A stretch of 64,000 nt of DNA from Metopolophium dirhodum (lineage: Eukaryota; Arthropoda; Insecta; Hemiptera; Aphididae), in contig NC_083566.1 of the NCBI RefSeq assembly GCF_019925205.1, forward strand, positions 22,134,001 through 22,198,000, written 5' to 3'. The translations under genes were made by a program, and so were the position numbers. Shown one piece after another: positions 12,193 to 26,600 of the stretch. The notes beneath the pieces are model-generated. The model searched no databases. It saw only the letters and a program-made list of their open reading frames with translations, and had not been told where the DNA came from. Position 1 is the stretch's first letter, and each line of letters opens with the position of its first letter.

Positions 12193-12462
12193 TTTTTTTT
12201 TTTTATTAGGGTTAAGGCTTCGACTACTAGGTTATTAGCCTGTGGTACTGTAGATTTGTTTACACGTATGTGTTAGTTTTGCAGAATTTTTGATTTGGGT
12301 ACCCGTAGGTATCTGCCATGCCCGGGTGGGGGATGGCGGCACTTGTTCTCCGGACACCGTGACTTGCCCGAAGAAAAATGCCGCCCGCGACCGAGGTACG
12401 AACCAGCGCCGGTGTGCGTTGCAACCGACGCCTTAGTCCGCTCGGCCACTCCGTCCCCCTCT
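12193..12462 (-). mobile_element. tRNA-derived SINE, copy 1
   Basis: Read on the minus strand this starts 'ggggacggagtggccgagcgg', a tRNA Leu/Ser-like head. The A-box-like TGGCCGAGCGGACTAA is at 12433-12448 and the B-box GGTTCGTACC at 12395-12404. Next comes a body shared with the copy at 34483-34801 (the reverse of 'ggatggcggcacttgttctccggacaccgtgacttgc'), and it ends in poly(A), seen as the T-run at about 12193-12204. The head should bind TFIIIC, as in other Pol III SINEs. Possible short target-site duplication: 'tcttctt' occurs at 12188 and again at 12460. Mobilisation would need a LINE partner. Confidence 0.85.
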
Positions 12463-12470
12463 TCTTCTTT

Positions 12471-14210
12471 ATATTTGTTATTATTATTTATTATTTATAT
12501 ATAATTAATGTACCTATATAAATATTTGTTTTGATTTTTGGGTCACAAAATAGTGAATCACGATAGCCAATAGGTCTATTAGGTACTACCTATGTACGAT
12601 GAACCTCTGAAGTTGTAATTCTTTTATTCTTAAAGATTCTTAGCATTCTAATTTAATAATATTATGTTTTGCGTTGGTATGCAATACGATACCAATTACC
12701 ATTGTCGAATAACGCCAATAAGTCTTTACTCGTTATTAATTTTATCACGAAATATTCGGAATAAACAATTAATACCCATACCTACCTATCAAAGTAATTT
12801 ATATTTTTTAAATGAAAAGTACCTACTAACCTACTATAGATTTACGTGGATGATAGAATTGTAAATTTGCCGGACAAAAAATTCCTATACGGCTATACAC
12901 AAAAAATACACATTACACAATACACATATCGTGGCAAAAGTTTTCCAACAAGTATAGGTAAGCGCTTATTAAAATAGGTGACTAAACTATATCTTAACGT
13001 GTATTTAACTACTGTTATAGGTACGACTGGTACAAGTATAAGACAATCACGAACACGTTCGAGTTTTATGTTTGCATATTATCATGATCATACAATATAA
13101 TAATAACTAGGGACGGATGAGAGAGAAAATAAGAAACTGTAGTCATTGCAGAATCACATACAGGAAACCGCGAACACATTTATGGTATATAAATTAAAAG
13201 TGACAGGTATAGACTACATAGGTATTAATGTACAGAACTGTACTACCATGCAAGCAGGTAATAAAGCACGGTAAGCAACGCGGTGGTATACGTATTATAA
13301 CATATAGCCGAATGGCGCGGTTTTAATAGTGTTGTCATAACCGGGCGTCCGTGTTATTCTCGGTCCGACGATTGCTAAAATAGCGACAACAACAACGAAA
13401 AGCACCGTGTACGAGGTCCAAACGAAACGGACAGTAATATTATAACAAATAACAACACGCCATTCCGGCACAACAACGCGTACCTAAATGTTGGTTGGCC
13501 ACGCGCGCGTGCCGTTCCGGCGGGATAACAAACATAATAATTTAACATTATATTATTAATTGTCTATACTACCTCGGTGGCTAGGTATACGCTATGACTT
13601 ATGACCAGAGTACGGATTTTGACGTCGTTTGGTTTTTTTTACCTCCACAAAACGAATCTTTATCGGCTGCAGCAAGCTGCTGCATACATGTATATTATGT
13701 GCGATTTAAACATGGCGAAATCGCGTAGAATAAATGGACAACATTTTATTTATCTTTTTCGGAGTTGATTTCAGATTCTTTATGGTTATGTTATTTTAAA
13801 TGCCTTTTATTATTAATTACCTAACCTTTATTAATGAATGAAAGAGTACTAATTATTTAAAACGACATACATTTTTTTTCAATTTCTAATAAAAATTAAA
13901 ATCGAGTATAAATAAAACACTTGATTGTAAGTTATAGTGCTTCAGATAAAAGGCCATTTTATCGTGCAGCCGTGCAGGTTACAGGTACATATTATTAGAA
14001 CCCTATATTATCTTTTTAATTACTAGTATATGTTTATTAAATACTAAATAACAATATATTATACGAAAAAAAATGGTAATAATTTTAAGGGCTTTAAAGG
14101 TATAATACGTAGGTTTATTATTACTTGATTTTAAATGCTGTTACAGGATTTTACTTTATAGTGCTTCAATGTCCGTACTCTACTCATGACGAACGTTTGA
14201 ATTTCAACAC
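12471..14210. other. Non-coding region upstream of the FGF promoter
   Basis: AT-rich until about 13300, then patchily CpG-richer (13300-13540: 'cgacaacaacaacgaaaagcaccg', 'cacgcgcgcgtgccgttccggcggg'). There is no recognisable gene. The rising CpG content toward 14.2 kb suggests upstream regulatory sequence, but this is inference. Confidence 0.5.
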
Positions 14211-14279
14211 AATATAGTTTATTATACTTAACTTAACGATAATCGTATCAACCACAACAAGAACAAGAACAAAATAATA

Positions 14280-15196
14280 AACACATCCATATCCATACTA
14301 ATCGAGCATCGCAGCGGCGCGGCGCGCGCGAACCACCAGACCGGCTATAGTGGCTCCATCTGTGGGCCGCACGCGCGCGCCGGGTCACATGGTCTGACCG
14401 ACAAATTGAATACCGTCTGGCGGTCCCCGTGATTCCGTGATTCCTCGCGTTCGCCACTCTCTCGGCCAGTCACCAACCGCACGTCGCGCAGTTTATTAGA
14501 GGGGAAAGAACAGAAGACGTAAAGAGGAAAAAATTAAATAAATAGTGATCCGATCGACAAGACGACGCGAGCGAGACGGACGCGGCACACGACGTGACCG
14601 ACCGGCCGGCCGTTTCTCGAGTAAAAACGATAATAACATAAATAATAATATTAATATTATACAAAAAACGAGACGAACAAGTGACCTTTTTTTTCGCGCA
14701 AATTTATCAGTTTGATTTTTTTTTTATTATCATTACCTACCTACGTTTTCGCGCGTTCGACCTCTAACGCGTTGCAAAATTCGAGCGCGCGTGATCCGGC
14801 CTCGTACCTATTATAGTCGCATGCCTAATATTCACACGTAGTTTTTCCGCCAGTTTAAATTTTTTCCGTTGGTTTTAAAAAAAAAAATTTATTAAAAGTT
14901 GTTTTTTGGAGCTTTTGGATTACGAAAACCGCGGCGTAACCGCCGTTTGATCGGTCCGCGGATATGTCGGCGGGACGGGTCACCCCGTAGGGTAAACACT
15001 CGCCGTAACAATATTTCGGCCTTTGATCAGCCGAATAATATTATCCTCGTCGTCGACACCCGCAAATCGCTCGCCCGATCATCGCGTACCCGCCGGCGGT
15101 ATGCGGACGCCGTGCGAAGCGGGCACCGGCGTCCGGCGCGACGGACCCTGACCCGGCGGTACCCTGCCCGGTACCACCCAGCAATGGCCTAAAGTC
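14280..15196 (+). promoter_or_regulatory. CpG-rich promoter and 5' leader of the FGF gene, with uORFs
   Basis: Two CpG-rich blocks (about 14310-14620 and 14930-15196) stand out from the AT-rich surroundings and lie just upstream of the FGF start codon. No convincing TATA box is seen; the region looks like a dispersed, TATA-less promoter plus 5' leader. The leader side holds at least three short upstream ORFs. ATG at 14964 gives 8 codons ending TAG. ATG at 15100 gives 16 codons ending TGA. ATG at 15184 gives only two codons then TAA, ending 4 nt before the main ATG. If transcribed, these could restrain translation. The transcription start site cannot be placed from sequence alone. Confidence 0.5.
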
Positions 15197-15557
15197 ATGG
15201 TGAAACGGTCGCACTGCAGCAGCAGCAACAGTGGCGGCGGCCACCGGCGGAGTGTTGTGGTGACGGTCAGCGTGTTGGCGTTATACGCCGTGTTGTGCGG
15301 TGGCGCGGTGTCGGGCACGTCTGCACTCGGGGACCGGGCCGCGTATTACGGCGTCGCGGCGGCCGCGGAACGGGTGGACGACGTGGCGCTGGTGGCCGCG
15401 GTCGCGGGCTCGGCGGCCAGGAACGGCCGGTCGTCGGCCAACCTGTCACACATAACAGGCACCGCCAGGAAAATCAAGATGTTCATTAAAAACAGATACC
15501 TGCAGGTGTTCCCGGACGGCACGGTGAACAGCACGGCCGAGGATACGAACGATTATG
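15197..15557 (+). CDS. Fibroblast growth factor family protein, first coding exon (partial gene)
   Basis: The exon encodes 120 residues plus one base (phase 1) and ends at the donor G|GTGAGT. Residues 1-18 are basic and polar, and about 19-40 form a hydrophobic segment (VVVTVSVLALYAVL core) that could be a signal peptide or signal anchor. About 41-80 is Ala/Gly-rich linker. Residues 91-120 read as the opening strands of an FGF beta-trefoil: basic RKIK, an aromatic-rich stretch, LQVFPDGTV at 102-110, then a T.ED.NDY ending. FGFs typically have '..L.I.PDG.V.GT..D.DP.' here. In FGF9-type genes the first intron follows the same point, after an aromatic residue and within a Gly codon, and here too the split codon begins with G. 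N82 and N111 are N-glycosylation sequons. The Cys often found before the PDG strand is absent. FGFs are secreted ligands of receptor tyrosine kinases. The start at 15197 is chosen because it is the first ATG in frame with the core. Orthology is not resolved, so no symbol is given. Confidence 0.82.
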
Positions 15558-18500
15558 GTGAGTCCGACATTGTTATTATTGCCTATAATATATAAAGACT
15601 AAAGACGGGAGTACTATAATATTATACAATGATAATAATAATAATAATAATATAATACCTACCTACCGATATACCTACGCCTACCTACCTATATAATATA
15701 ATATTATAATAATTATTATATAATACGCACAACGTTTTATATGTTTTATCGTATAATATCGCTGTGTCGGTCAAGATGAGTAGTGGTAACGTTTATTAAA
15801 AAATAATTTTTCTATTTTTTTCCTTATTTATTCCACCGACAAGATAATGCGCGCGATTTAAACGCGACCGCACTGCCGGGTCGTCGTCGGAAATCCTAAA
15901 TCTCCAATGCCCACACGTTCCTATTAACCGAAATACGTCTTGTAAGCATTTATAATACCTGTAGCATTATGTATAATGTGTATCGAACGAAACGATCGGT
16001 TGTTATTACTCTATATATTATAATATTATAATGTTATACGCGCCATATTATCGAAACGCCTCAGCGCCGAGGTGCAAATTTAATGTTGTGTTGCGATAGG
16101 TAAAATATTATCAGTCACACGACGCTCCGAGATTATTATTTATTAATCGGATATAATCACGGTTAATGGGCCTATAATAATAATAATAACACGGCCTATA
16201 CGGCTGTATTATATACGTGTTTTATATTATACCTCCACACACGGCGGAAACGAATATTCCTGTTTTCGGTACCGACGCCTCAGGTACCGATCGATATCTT
16301 TCAATTTGACAAGTTTCAAGCGATGTATGCATGCATGTAATATGTGTATATGTGTGCGTGTGTGTGAATGTGTTTTTAAACACTGCGATTACATATTTTT
16401 ATGTCTAAAGCGATTACGTTTTGTTTTAACTTATCTGAATTATAGTACAGGCACAAAAATATTGTATATTATAACATATACATCTGTTGTCGAATTAACC
16501 AATGTTTACGCAGATAAAACGAGAATACTTAAAATCATTGAACGATTCTTAAACAGAAAGACATTTTGGCGATTTTAACATTATTAGCACAGTAGTCATA
16601 GTAACTATGGAAATAGGTTATTAAACTAAATAATGCATTAATGCATCATAATTCATACATATTATATAGTATTACCTATTATAGATTATTTGTACACAAT
16701 TAACCGTTTGATCACGTGGTCGTAGGTTTCACCACATATTACAATGATATATATAAATGTCCCTAATATTGTAATTAAATGCATACAACTAATAAGTGAT
16801 TTAAAGTTACACAATTTGTGAATATTTGAAACGTATAGGTGATAAAATTTGGTTTTACTTCAATCACGTAAGAAATATTGTATTTTGTTTTGTAACTTGA
16901 CTATTACGTATACACTCGAGGTTTTTGGATTAAATATTTCATAATTATTTTCAAAGTAGGTATATCAATAAATAAATTCCACGAGGTCTTACGTTTATTT
17001 TTATAAGTATTCAGTGTTTATTTAAATGGAACTTTAAAGTAAATTGTTTTTAAAGTGCAAGACATTTTATCTGCAATTAAGTAAGTGCTTAAACAAATGT
17101 TGGTTTGGCTAAATTAGTCATTAGTAACATTAAAATATTAATCAAAGTAATCATCACGAATTGTATAAAATATTATTATTACGATATTTGATTTCTTTGT
17201 GAGTATAATTAAATTAAATTCAATTAACTATTATCAATCAATTTTAACAACAGTGTATCAAAATATTATACACATCAACATTTAATATGACATCAGTTTA
17301 AACTAAAATTCATCGTTATAGCTTATAAGTTATAACATAATATAAACGATACGTGTTCGCACTTATAACAAAAAGGAAAAAAAATGTAAATATATTTGTA
17401 TAATTAATGTCTAAATTAAAAATGCAATTTATAAAATATATTATACTATCTTTCGATCAAAATGTAAATTACATAGGTACATATAGCTGTATGTATATTA
17501 AGTAGGAGATCTAATGAACTGTTTTGTTCACAATAAAAAATAAAAAAACAATTAGATACATTTTAATATAAAATGCATTGAGTTCTAGTTACTTATATTT
17601 ATAAAGTAATTTCGTTGCAAAACACCTCTTAAAAACAGTTTATTATAATTTAAAATAAATCCTGATTATTTATTAAAATTGGTATTATGAAAACAAATCT
17701 ATATATATATATATTTTATTTAATAATATTACATTAAGTTTGTAGGTTTACACAGTTTTAATAAATTGTTATCATTATCGTTTATAACTATTTAATACTA
17801 CTCGAATCATAATATTGATGTATTGTTTTAATTTATTATTAATTATTCATTTATTATTATATAATATTTATCAAATATTTTTTATATAAATGTAAAATAT
17901 CGCCTTTGAATTTTGATGGATACAACATAATTAGTTTTATAAATCTTTTTTTTATTAAATTGTTGTAATTAGTATATTGAAAATGGATCATGTTTTTTTT
18001 ATCAATCTATAATAATTATAATACAAGAGATTTTATTTTGTGAAGAACAAACAAAATTGTCAACATATTACGTAACATTTATGTTTTTAGTGCAATTATT
18101 TATCATTGACCATTATATTCATATATTATAAAGACTTTAAAGTTTCAGTGGTTTATACAACTCTCCTATTTTATTTTTTAAATATTGTGCTACATATCTA
18201 CTTCCTCGATCAAAACTCGTGTGATATAACTTTTTGAATTATTTAATCATTAAAAAATATTTAGCAATTAAACACCGTTTAAATACATTTATGTATATAT
18301 ATTAATATATTAGGTTAGGTTTCCCTATTTAACTTGTCTATCTCGGAAAAATTATAGGTAGGTACCTATCTACCATCTTCAATAGTTTAGTCACTTTATC
18401 CTCTTTAACTCTTTAAGGATGGCTTAATAAATATTTTTTTTTGGGAGGGGTATAAATCTAATTATAATTTTCTTTCAATAAGTAGTATTATTTATTTATA

Positions 18501-21500
18501 TATTTTCTCAGGTAATTGATATTTAATTTCTTAATTGTTACCTACCAATATAAAATAACTCAATTCCATTAAACATAATTGACCTTTCTGGGTGTTTAAA
18601 AAAATAACTAGATATTGTATGAAATAGATTTTGAATTTAATATATGGAACAAAGTGAAGTTTTTCGTATTTTAAAAATAACACTCAAACGCCACTACGAA
18701 ACCAAAATCGTTGTTCGAGAGTTAAAGTTCATCGTTACTTTCAATTTTAAACTCAAAACTTAACTCTGAAATAACCGTTAAACGTAAACTATCCAATTCT
18801 GGCATTTGGGTCTATTCTTTTAAACTTAAATTGTATTTTCGACTGTACTGAAATATAAGTATGTCTACAGACAGGCGCCAATCCTGCTTATCCTTTACTG
18901 AAATAGTTTTTATATGTTTTTATTTTTAATCTTGTGTTTTATTTTAAATTTGAATTATTTTGTTAATGTTATCTTAATTATTTTTGAATGATAAAATCTA
19001 TATTGTTTCTAAATATACTTGTTTACATCATAAATAATTTTATACCATGCTACAATGATACATACTTCAGAAAATACTATTAATTATTTGGATATAAATT
19101 ATATAATTGTTTTTATCTTCTTTAAAATGTGTATTTCGATAAGAAATAGAATTAACGAGTGATCTACTATTTGTTTGAAGTATGATGTCAGAAAAATAAT
19201 TATGTAAACATCAATTACAATTTTTCTACTACAAAGAACTAAATTTAATATAGCACGTATCTCGATGTTTGTATTTTTTATATAAACGTAATTTAAATTT
19301 TTTGGTATTTGTAGCATAAATTTCCAGTCCAATTTAAAAAAAATAAATACAATTTGGGTATCAAGGTCACCCAATGTTAAGTTGAGAATAATTTTTCCCT
19401 TCACACACATATATAATATATATACAACATAGATAGTTGAATTTTGTGAAAACGTAAAGAGAACCGGCTTCTGTTCATTGTCCTCCGGAATTCTTTAGAT
19501 TCGGATGATGATGAAAAGATAATTTGTTAATAAACGAATGTTGAATGAACTACCATTGGCAATAAATCAATAGGACCAGCTAGTTTACCAATACCAAAAA
19601 AACTCCATTCGTTATACCAAAAGATTTTAATATTTTAATTTTATACAAGTATCATTTTGGTTACAAACAATTCTTTTCTATTCCGTAATATACTAGTTAT
19701 AACAATTAATTGTTTAAAAATGTCTAAATTATAAATAAATAATTTATTTTTTACTCCATACCTAGTAACAAAATTGGTACCTACGTAAACCGTATGTAAC
19801 CGTTGCGCTAGGAGCAAATAAAATATTGTTCAGAATTACTCAATTACATTTTATGATGTGTAGATTTGGTGTTTTGAATAATGCTCGAAAGTAGGTAACT
19901 TTTATAGAAGTAGTTGTTTTTACAAGTATGTTGACAATTATGAATGAACGTTACCTTCTCGAAGTTAATATTATAATAGATTGTTTTTTAGTAATTTTAC
20001 GGTGTAGTGTTTAATAAGTAGTTTCTTATACTACAGCCAGCAGACCATAACCAAAAACCATACTACCCGATTGTTACTCCACCGCTAAGAAAACCGATAA
20101 ACACCATTCGTAGTTCGTTTTTGACGTAAGTAGGTAAATCATTATTTTCTCTGTATAATTTATTATTTTAATATGCAATTTTATTGGTATTCGTCTTTTG
20201 TAAATCATTGTAATTTAACATAATTATTGTATTACTATTATAACGAAGTTCATGGCTAATACGCTTATAAGTAATATTAATTTATATAAAAATAATTGAT
20301 AATAATATAACATTAAATTAATTTCTAAAGTATAATATGCATATTTACTCATAGAATTCCACAACAATTACGTTTATATCCTACACTTTTCACAGTATTC
20401 AGCAAACTTATCATGGCTTTAACTTTCACATCATATATGTATTTGTTAGCAATTTTGTTATTGATTGTCTAATTTATTTTTAGTCATAAAATAATTCTCG
20501 TAATTGTGATTTTAAAACACTACCGTACATTTACACGATATTTACATATTTATACTGCATTGTAATAGTAATGTAAGAAATTTATAAATATATAACCAGA
20601 TGATGTTTAAAATTGAATATATTTTTTAAATATTATTTCGCAATACAAATATATAGGTATTTACATACGCGTGGCTTATCTCCATTCAAAAAATCAAAAA
20701 TAAATATAATACGTATAGACATTTTATTGGTGGTCACACGTGTGTGTACTAAATAGGACAATATAGGTACTAATAAAAAATAAGGTGTACCGTGTACCAG
20801 GTACCTACTGAGGAGTGAGAAAGCTTATAAAATCTTTATAACGATATGTATAGGTATTTAACCGTTGGTTTATTATTACAATTTTTTGTATGCAATAGAT
20901 TAGAACTCTAGTGGATGTGACTTCTAAAAAAATTATCAGTTATTACTTATTATGTAGCATAAATGTTAAATGTAAATACAATGAATTTGACACTAATTAT
21001 AATTATTATTATAATTTAACTAAGTATATAATATTACATTCATGTGGGTTACAAGAACCTTCAGCAAAAGAGTCGAGGTCAAATTGTTTTAATGCTATAT
21101 AGATACAAACAAAAATTAAGATCTAACGGTCAAATTAATTTGCTAATGCCACATCAAACTGAATAATTTGACAACGTAAATAAAATATGAATATAACATA
21201 ATAGTTATATTATGTCAGTGATTGACGGCACCTATAGTTATTATTACAATAATCCACATTTTTTGATAAAATCACACTATCTTAGATAATTATATTTGAC
21301 ATATTTTTTAGTTTTTGTTTTAATTCTGATCAGGTTTAAGCATCACGATTTAAATTCTCATTGACCAATGAAAAAATATCGAACATACGAATTTTTAAAT
21401 GTGTACAGTTAAAACGAAATTACAGAAGCTGTTGATTCTATATACTATAATATCTTATGTAGACCATACAATCTTAACGCTATAACCAGTTTACAACAGT

Positions 21501-23699
21501 AGTGGACATAGAAAACTGTTTTTTCACATCAACAGTTGCACAATTCAATAAACTGTTTAGTTCCGATAATTAACAAATAACACTTCCTTGTTCATAATAA
21601 ATAAAAAAAACAATGTGCAAAATAGAAATATTCAGACTAATAACGTACTTACTACTTACTATAGCCACTTCAATATTTTAAAAACATACAAATAATCGAA
21701 TACAATCATCAGGGTTGATAAAAATAGCTTTCGTTAAATATTATTGATTAAATCTGTTCTAAAATAATACGAGTTAACTTTATAAAAAATCATTTTTAAA
21801 TTAAAATTGTATCATTACAAAATTGAACTAGATCATTGTAATATTCATATAAGCCATAACTGATACTAAAAAATATATTTTAAAAAGATTAAATAATGAA
21901 TTTAAATTATGCATGGTGCCTACTACTAAGTACCTAGTACTTATCACATACCAACTGAAAATGATTTACAACTTAGCTTAAAATATATTATATTTTTAAA
22001 AATCTATTTTATAATCTTTAAAAATTATTTTTAAGTTATATTCCATAGTTAATTTTTACATTTTTAATGCGTCACTGAACTTTATATTATAGTAGCCAAT
22101 ATGTATTAGGTGTGTTATGTATATTAACTATTAAATGATAAATTTTTTAGTATTTTTTTTTCAATAATAAATGAAAACACAAAGAACTTCAACGTGTACC
22201 TATACAAGTTGTGTGTGATTACTAATTTATTTATAATTTTTACTATATTAAGACGTGTGCATTTTGTCCAAAACCATCATGACGACATAGGTATATATTT
22301 TTTTATAAGCAGAAAATACTCCGTAAGGCGTAATTAGTATCAATAAACGTAAGTTACTGTTATTTTGAAAAATGAAACTTTTTGTTGGCATATTGTCATT
22401 TTAAAATAAACCCCGAGTACCCCCTACGTGTTTTTAAATGGGCTTAAAAATATATACAATATGGAAGACTGATTAGTTATCATATTTTTAGTGCTAATCC
22501 TCTTTAGTTTGATTCTCATAGATATTACAGCTCTATGACCTCAATGAACTGTCTCGTTATTATTCTTTTCTCATTCATATTTCATTTTTAACTATTTACA
22601 TCCAAGTCCATTACACTAATAACGTGTTACATGTGTATTATGACCTCTTGTAAGTTGCAACGATTACATTTAGTTACTCGTAATATATTAATATACTAGT
22701 ATTAATATATATAATCTTTTTTAATCTATTCAAGGACATATCTGGGTAATAATCAAAAAATCAATATGGAAAAAATAAAACTTATGTCAATCCATATTTG
22801 AATCGATAGTATATAATTCAAAATTGTACATCAATGTTTTTTAGTTAGGGGGATTTGAAGTGCAGTTTTTCTGTCTTTGTCTGACACAGGTACGCCAAAT
22901 TAGAATTTAGACATGTTTTCATTTCAATGTGCCGTGGTTGATCTAATACAGGGATAAGAATCATGAAAAACCAAATTTCCATAAAATAATGATTTCAAAA
23001 CATCATAAATATGAGGTGTATTATTGACTATTGTGCTTTACAAAGTTAATGTTAAAAGTTTATTATGACGATTATATTATGTTGATTAAAATAAAGAATA
23101 AAATAAAACTATTGATAATAATAATATATTAGTAAAACCTTTTTTTTTTTTTTTTTTCATTGAAGTAATCTACAATCTATATACATGTTCTTAGTATAAT
23201 AAATAGGTTTGATGAGTGACGAGTAAGAATGATATGATAATAAGATTAGGGAAGGTACCCAGTGGTAACACCCAATTGTAAAACCTTAGTCATAATTTTT
23301 TTTTCAAATTTATTTGCAATATATTAAGGTAATGTTAACATTATAATTATTGTTATATTTTTCACGACTCTATAGAGCAATCGTATGAACTGATTTCTTC
23401 GTAAAACTATGATATTAAAAATATATTTTCATTTTCTCATTTTCTATTTTATTTGACTTTATGCCGATTATGTAGGTATTTGTTATTTATAATACAATAT
23501 AATTTGTTTATAAAGAGTTTAATGTTTCAAACTATTTAAATCGAATAACTTTAATATAGGCTATGATTTAATAACCTGTATTTATTAGATCTATTGTTTT
23601 TAGATATATTTATCTTTAATAACAATTATTTTTATATGGCAACGTAAATTGACGTTACATTAATCTTACGAGTAGGTATATTATAGTCTATGCTGTCTA
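15558..23699 (+). other. Long intron-like AT-rich tract after FGF exon 1
   Basis: This begins with the donor GTGAGTCC. It contains an (ATA)n tract at 15632-15652 and a CpG-richer first kilobase (15830-16270). Beyond that it is monotonous AT-rich sequence without recognised exons, RNA genes or clear transposons. Short open frames (for example 16306-16578 and 19099-19410 minus) are low complexity and match no family I know. Confidence 0.55.
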
Positions 23700-26600
23700 T
23701 GGCCTAAAAAGTACGGGTGCTTTCACATTGACGTGACATTGGAGACGACTATCCAACAAACGTCACACGTACGTTCTCACGGCGAGATGAAAACACTGAT
23801 ATAAATATTATACTTAATCTTAATACATCTGTGTATGGATGTGTCGATGTGAACGATAATCATTTGATGCATTTCAATCGGTAACATATGGACAACAATA
23901 GTTGGTAGTTGAGTCTTAGATTTAGCTAAATAGCCATAACTCTTTAGGTTGTGCGCCACTCTCGTCAATATTATTTTATTACGTTTATCTCCGTGGAAAG
24001 ATTCTTTATTCCGTGAACCATGTATTTTTTTCATCTTGGGAATCACACTCACGTATTGTTCATTATGTTGTGTTTGTATTACATTATAATAATATATTCT
24101 AACAGAATGTGAAATAAAAAATTTAAGTTAAGAAAAAATGTCGTTCGTGTAATTTATGATGACCGCGTTCATTAGAAATATTAATAATTTGAAAATTAAA
24201 ATCAACATTATAATAATTGTAGGTACAAGTTACTTGTATCATATCTAATTAATGTTATTACAGTTTAATAACATGGCGGATAAACTATAATGAATAATCT
24301 CAACATGCAATTTTGCACCAATTAATAAAAAAATCATCAACAAAGATCATAGACAAATTTGTTTTAATAATTATTATATAATTTATAACATTTGTATACA
24401 GCGATAGTATTTAGTTTTTAAAGTATAATTATAATATATTTTCATATCTAGGTACATGAAATGGTCTCGGAAATAGGATATCGGGAAATCGTTTTAGATG
24501 TAATTTAGTGTATATTAAGCACTATGTCCCGGGGGGGCATTTCAAGGTGTGGGACCGCTTGTTAAACACTTCGATTTTAGGTTCGTATATTCTTTTTATT
24601 ACCTATGTTAAACAGTTGGGAAGAAGTGTTGTTATATAATATTATTGTCGAGTTATTACTTATTTTCTCTGGGCCACTAGACCGCCGCGAAAACGTATTT
24701 TTTTAAATATTGTTTATTTGAATTAAAAGTGTAAATTGAATAATTCTGAATTCCATTAACTCCAAATCATCTATTCGTGAATGAGTTATTGAAACGTTTG
24801 TTTAGATTTTCACAAACCAGTTTAGTTTATTTTGGAGGTCTCCAATATCCAGCATGCCGGTAATATTTACGTATTTGAACATCTGGAATACGTTTTCATA
24901 TAGGTACGTTCGGACGTTCATCTTAAGATCAGATACCACTTGGACTTGGTTCAATTATAAATAACTAATATATAAATTAACTAAAAATCTAAATCTTTGT
25001 GTACGACGTAGGTACGTGTATATTTTAAATTATCTTATGATAACTTTTATTAACCATTTTTAAAATAAATAATTTAATGCTATTAATACACTTTTATCCA
25101 CTTATAATGTCGTTATAGGATTTATAGTGAGTTAAAAGAAAATTGTTTTTGTTACCTACTAAAATGGTCTGCTGAAAATAGAAAATCTGAATAAGTTGTT
25201 TAAAATTTCAAACACTCGTTTCTAAAGGCCGAGAGAGTCGTTACAAATAAAAATTATGCCAAAATATTTGATGTTACGTGCGGTTAAAATATTAATACAT
25301 ATGTTTTTGTTTATATATAACACTAAAATATAATATGTACCTCTTTAACTGTCAAATATATATTTATATATATATATTGTTAAAAGATTTTATTGTTAGA
25401 AAAGTTATGATTTCGAAGATAGGTCGACTTAATATCATAACGGTATTTACGATATTAGTACCTTATGTATTATATTTATATGGAGTAATTTTATATCACT
25501 AAATTTAGAATACATAATTTGTTTTGTGATATATATCACTGACGTTTACAATGTACGCATACTATTTTTATTTTTGGCATATGACGATATTGATACAAAC
25601 AATAAGTACCATGTCCGCAAACTTGTTAACAAAATATGCAAAATATTCTTTTAAGGATAAAGTAGATTATTTTTTTTTTATGTATATTATGTTTTAATAT
25701 TATTGATTTTCAACTTATAATTGTGTTATAATTTTTTACGTTTTATTAATTTTTTATAATATAGATACTTGTAGTAAAATAGTAACAACTAACAATATTG
25801 AATACCTAACTAGTTATAATTATGTTAAAATAATTTTAACTATCGTATAATATATTATGATTTAAAATCGAATGACATGAAAGTGATAAATATAGTATGT
25901 ATTGGCATACTTTCAAAGACAGAAATGAGAAAAGGTATGTAATTGGTATCTAAAATTATCTCGATACTTTGGTCAAAGAGTTTCTTACTGTAGTTGGTAC
26001 CTACATAATATAAATATTACAGAACATTTTGTTTTCTAGTATAAATTATATCAATATAATTAATTTTTGATAATAGATGATGGGTACTTTACTTAATCTT
26101 TCTTTCTATAAAAGCTCTACATATCTCCTAATTTTCATAATATTATTTTACAATTTACGTAGTACTTTTTGTGTATTTAAATTGATGCACATGATTATAT
26201 AATTATAATAAACACATTGTTATACTTTATATTTAAAAAATAACACTGTAAGTATAACTTTAGTGGCTCATTTTAATGTTTAGTATAAAAACAAATTCAG
26301 TTGTACTGAGGTTTCAATTATTGTTTTTTGTTTTTATATTTTGTTGATAATTTTAAATTTTAAACACTTATCTGTGTAGTGTGTACTATTACAAATTACA
26401 ACAGTAATCAAATGAAAAATGTTAAATGAACACCCAATGTTTAGACTAATAGTTTATACTGTTTATAGTGTGTGAAATGTTTAAATAATATTAATTAGTA
26501 ATTCTTTTATATTATTCGATTACAATAATTGTATACTGGTAACAAGTGTAACTTAAAAATAGTGCGATTAATATAATTACATAGTGTATCATTTTTAGAT

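Noticed and set aside
12390..12459. Functional tRNA gene on the minus strand
   Set aside because: The A- and B-box regions are tRNA-like, but they are fused to the shared SINE body and poly(A) end, and no clean acceptor stem is visible.
12295..12504. 69-codon plus-strand frame
   Set aside because: It lies across the first SINE copy and its flank and is not a gene.
14899..15192. 97-codon Arg-rich frame upstream of the FGF start
   Set aside because: It opens with TTG, has no ATG until the two-codon uORF at 15184, and its Arg richness follows from CpG-rich DNA.
15079..15534. Antisense and alternate-frame ORFs over FGF exon 1
   Set aside because: They are shadows of the GC-rich coding exon; the FGF frame is the only one with family resemblance and a matching donor.
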